64,000 nucleotides of DNA, from the NCBI RefSeq assembly GCF_002865645.1, contig NW_020194628.1, forward strand, positions 806,001 through 870,000, read 5' to 3'. Shown here piece by piece: positions 61,751-64,000 of the stretch (the stretch's first letter is position 1; every line of letters starts with the position of its first letter). The notes under the pieces are model-generated. The model was not told the DNA's origin. It did no database searches and saw only the letters and a list, made by a program, of their open reading frames with translations. Both the position numbers and the translations under genes were made by a program. Origin of the DNA: Hyaloscypha bicolor E (Eukaryota; Ascomycota; Leotiomycetes; Helotiales; Hyaloscyphaceae).

Positions 61751-62003
61751 TATTAGTTTACTAGAAATATATAATACTATTTATATAAAATTAGTAAAGT
61801 TATTATTTAGAAATAGAAATTATAGTATTATAGTATTAATATATAATTTCTAAATCTACTAAATCTAATAGAAACTAGCTACTAGTCAAGTTACTAATAT
61901 AATATAAAATCATATAATTATTATTTATATCTTATTATTTCTAATTACTTCTATATTATATAATTATATTATATAACTATTAATAATTATAATTATACTA
62001 ATA
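61751..62003 (+). repeat. Copia LTR and adjoining 3' region
   Basis: This 253-bp LTR of the E1 family is followed to about 62,280 by sequence collinear with E1's 8,776-9,045 (TTTCTAAAAAACGCAAAAAA, then the GATATTAGATATTA array). It is thus the 3' LTR side of a minus-strand element. Similarity stops near 62,290, so the element is truncated or interrupted there. Confidence 0.75.
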
Positions 62004-64000
62004 TTAGAACCTTTCTAAAAAACGCAAAAAATAGAAAATAGTACTTTTTTCTAATTATATATAAATTCTTTAATCCAGTCTAATATTAAATCTTTTAAAT
62101 ACTTTATATATCTATATTACTTTTAAGATTTTAATTATATACTAAAAGCTATAATCTTTTATATATAACTTCTTTTTTTATAATATTCTTTTATTTTATA
62201 TATTTATATTTCTTAATTTAGTCTAGTATTAGATATTAGATATTAAATATTTAAATACTAGATACTATAATATAACAGGCTATATTTTTTTTAAAATTAT
62301 ATTATTTTAGTAGTTTTAAAGTTTAGGTTATATAATAAAAACTATAGTCTTTTATATATAACTTATAAAAATTATATAAAAAAGCTAGTTTTTTTATAAA
62401 TTTAGAAAATAATTTCTTATAAATATTTAATTAATTAAGCTTTTATATATTATATACTATTTATATTTTACTATTTATATAAGTTTTCATTTTATTATAA
62501 TTTTATTTTTATATATTTTATAGTAAGTAATATAAGAAAAATAGAAACTTTATAATTAAAATAATACTTTAAACTTAAAATTAAAATATTAATTTTAATA
62601 TCTTATATTAATTTCTAATATATCTAGTAATTTAAATATAAATTAGCTATAAAATATAATTATTAATATAATATATAGAAATAATAGAAATAGAAACTAA
62701 TTATAAAAAAATATAAAGAAAATAAAATAAGAAATATTATATTAAAATAATATAAATTAGATTTTAGTTAGAAACAGATTTTAATACTCGGAAATAAAGT
62801 TATACTATTAATTTATATATTATTTTTAGTTATAATAAAGACTAAAATAAAGATAATATTAATTTTAGTAAAAAAGGTTATTTCTAAATCCGGAAAAAAT
62901 ATTTAAAAAAGAAAATATCCTTAATTTTAAGTAAAATAGTAAATAGAAATCGGAAATAAAAATTAAAAAGAAATTAAAAATAAGAAATTATATAAATAAT
63001 TTAAAGAAACTTCTAGAAAAAAAAGAATATTAAGTAAAGAAAAAAAGAAAAATTAAAAAAGTCAGAAAAATTAGTAAAATTATATTTATTATTTTTATTA
63101 TTACTTTTAATAATACTATTAAATATATCTAGTTTAATAAAAATAAAGAGAAATATTATAAGTATTAAACTAATAGAATAAGAAAAAAAAATATAAGTAA
63201 TAAAAATAAAACTAAAAAAGCTATTATTTTATTATTATTAATATTAAAATTCAAATTTTAATTATATTTATTATTATTAACCGATTTTTTTTCTAATTCT
63301 AGTTTCTAAATTAAAAGATATATTTAAATAGAAAGTTAGTTTTTTTAGAAATCTTATTAATAGAAATCTTAAATATAGAAACTTTATAATTAATTATAAA
63401 AGAAATTATTAAAATTAATATAATTAAAAATAAATATATACTAGTATTAGATTTAAATCTATTATTTATAAAAGCTTCTAGAATACTATAGTTTCAAGAA
63501 AATAATATCTTAGTATTCTTAAAATAATATATAAATATATATAAAAACTATTATATTTCTAATAATATTAAAAAAAAGAGAATTATTTATTATATTTCTT
63601 TTATTTATAAGAATTAGATTAAAGCTATATTAAAGTATTATACTAATAATTTAAAAGATTACTAGAAAACTAAGTTTTTTAAAGCTTTATTAAAGAAATT
63701 TCGAGAATATAACTAGAAAATACTTAAAATTAGCTATAACTTTTTAATTAGATTATTATATAAGCCTAAAATAAAGAAATCTTTTTTAAGTCTTATATTA
63801 ATATATTTAATAAAATATTAAAGAAATTACTAAAAAAAAAAGAAATAAATAAAATTATTTAATACTAAGAATTTATAAAAGAATTATCTATTCTAGTAAA
63901 AAAATATATTCTTAAGAATATAAACTTTAAACTTATAAATATTTCTATTTATAAATATAATAAGATATATAAAAAAAAAATATATATTTTATTAATATAA

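Larger units (their letters stand above)
60861..64000. repeat. Second AT-rich, RIP-like block
   Basis: The texture is the same as the left block: TpA-saturated, no intact frames. It contains two LTRs of the same copia family (see separate entries) and, right of about 62,290, degenerate sequence not matching E1/E2. A plus-strand frame near 63,600-63,950 is lysine-rich with few stops (for example KTKFFKALLKKFREYN) and may be a gag-like remnant, but this is not secure. Confidence 0.8.

Overview
The window reads as nuclear DNA of a filamentous ascomycete (Pezizomycotina). The evidence is short GT-AG and GC-AG introns of about 46-67 bp with CTAAC/CTGAC-like branch sites, fungal gene families (S28 carboxypeptidase, fungal type-B carboxylesterase, HET domain, Zn2Cys6-like regulator, type IIC P-ATPase), and long TpA-saturated repeat blocks of the kind left by repeat-induced point mutation (RIP). 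Class and species cannot be fixed from the sequence; a leotiomycete-like, AT-isochore genome is a guess. No rRNA, tRNA or CRISPR array was recognised.

Layout. (1) About 1-28,800 is an AT-rich repeat block with no intact gene. It holds a stack of Ty1/copia retrotransposons whose insertion order can be read. An old minus-strand element (A, about 7,523-26,428) was split by E1 (8,465-15,170, minus strand, TSD ATAAT) and E2 (16,992-23,413, plus strand, TSD GCTTT), and carries a solo LTR (25,332-25,565, TSD TTAAT). E1 also contains a 226-bp foldback/MITE-like insert (11,856-12,081) that shows no RIP decay. Left of A lies a 7-kb unresolved degenerate repeat. A tandem repeat with LTR-like promoter sequence (27,300-27,640) and a cluster of short inverted/direct repeats (28,190-28,711) close the block. 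(2) About 28,800-44,660 has normal base composition. It contains two frameshifted pseudogenes (sulfotransferase-like; 2OG-Fe(II) oxygenase), an intact secreted S28 serine carboxypeptidase, several hypothetical genes, and a divergent pair of small genes that each appear to use a GC-AG intron. (3) About 44,660-48,716 is a HET-domain pseudogene interrupted by a 3-kb RIP-decayed Tc1/mariner-like DNA transposon with long inverted ends. (4) About 51,896-60,532 holds an intact seven-exon Na+/K+-type (IIC) P-ATPase, a decayed Zn2Cys6-like regulator, and an intact secreted type-B carboxylesterase. (5) About 60,860-64,000 is a second RIP-decayed block with more LTRs of the same copia family, one of them a solo LTR with TSD ATAAA.

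How the parts relate. No operon-like pathway is evident. The functional genes are two secreted hydrolases (peptidase, esterase), one cation pump and small proteins of unknown role. Four neighbouring genes have decayed, next to or between two repeat blocks. The most informative content is the transposon stratigraphy, the unmutated MITE-like insert, and the HET gene broken by a transposon. All exon structures were deduced by eye from splice motifs and frame, without transcripts.
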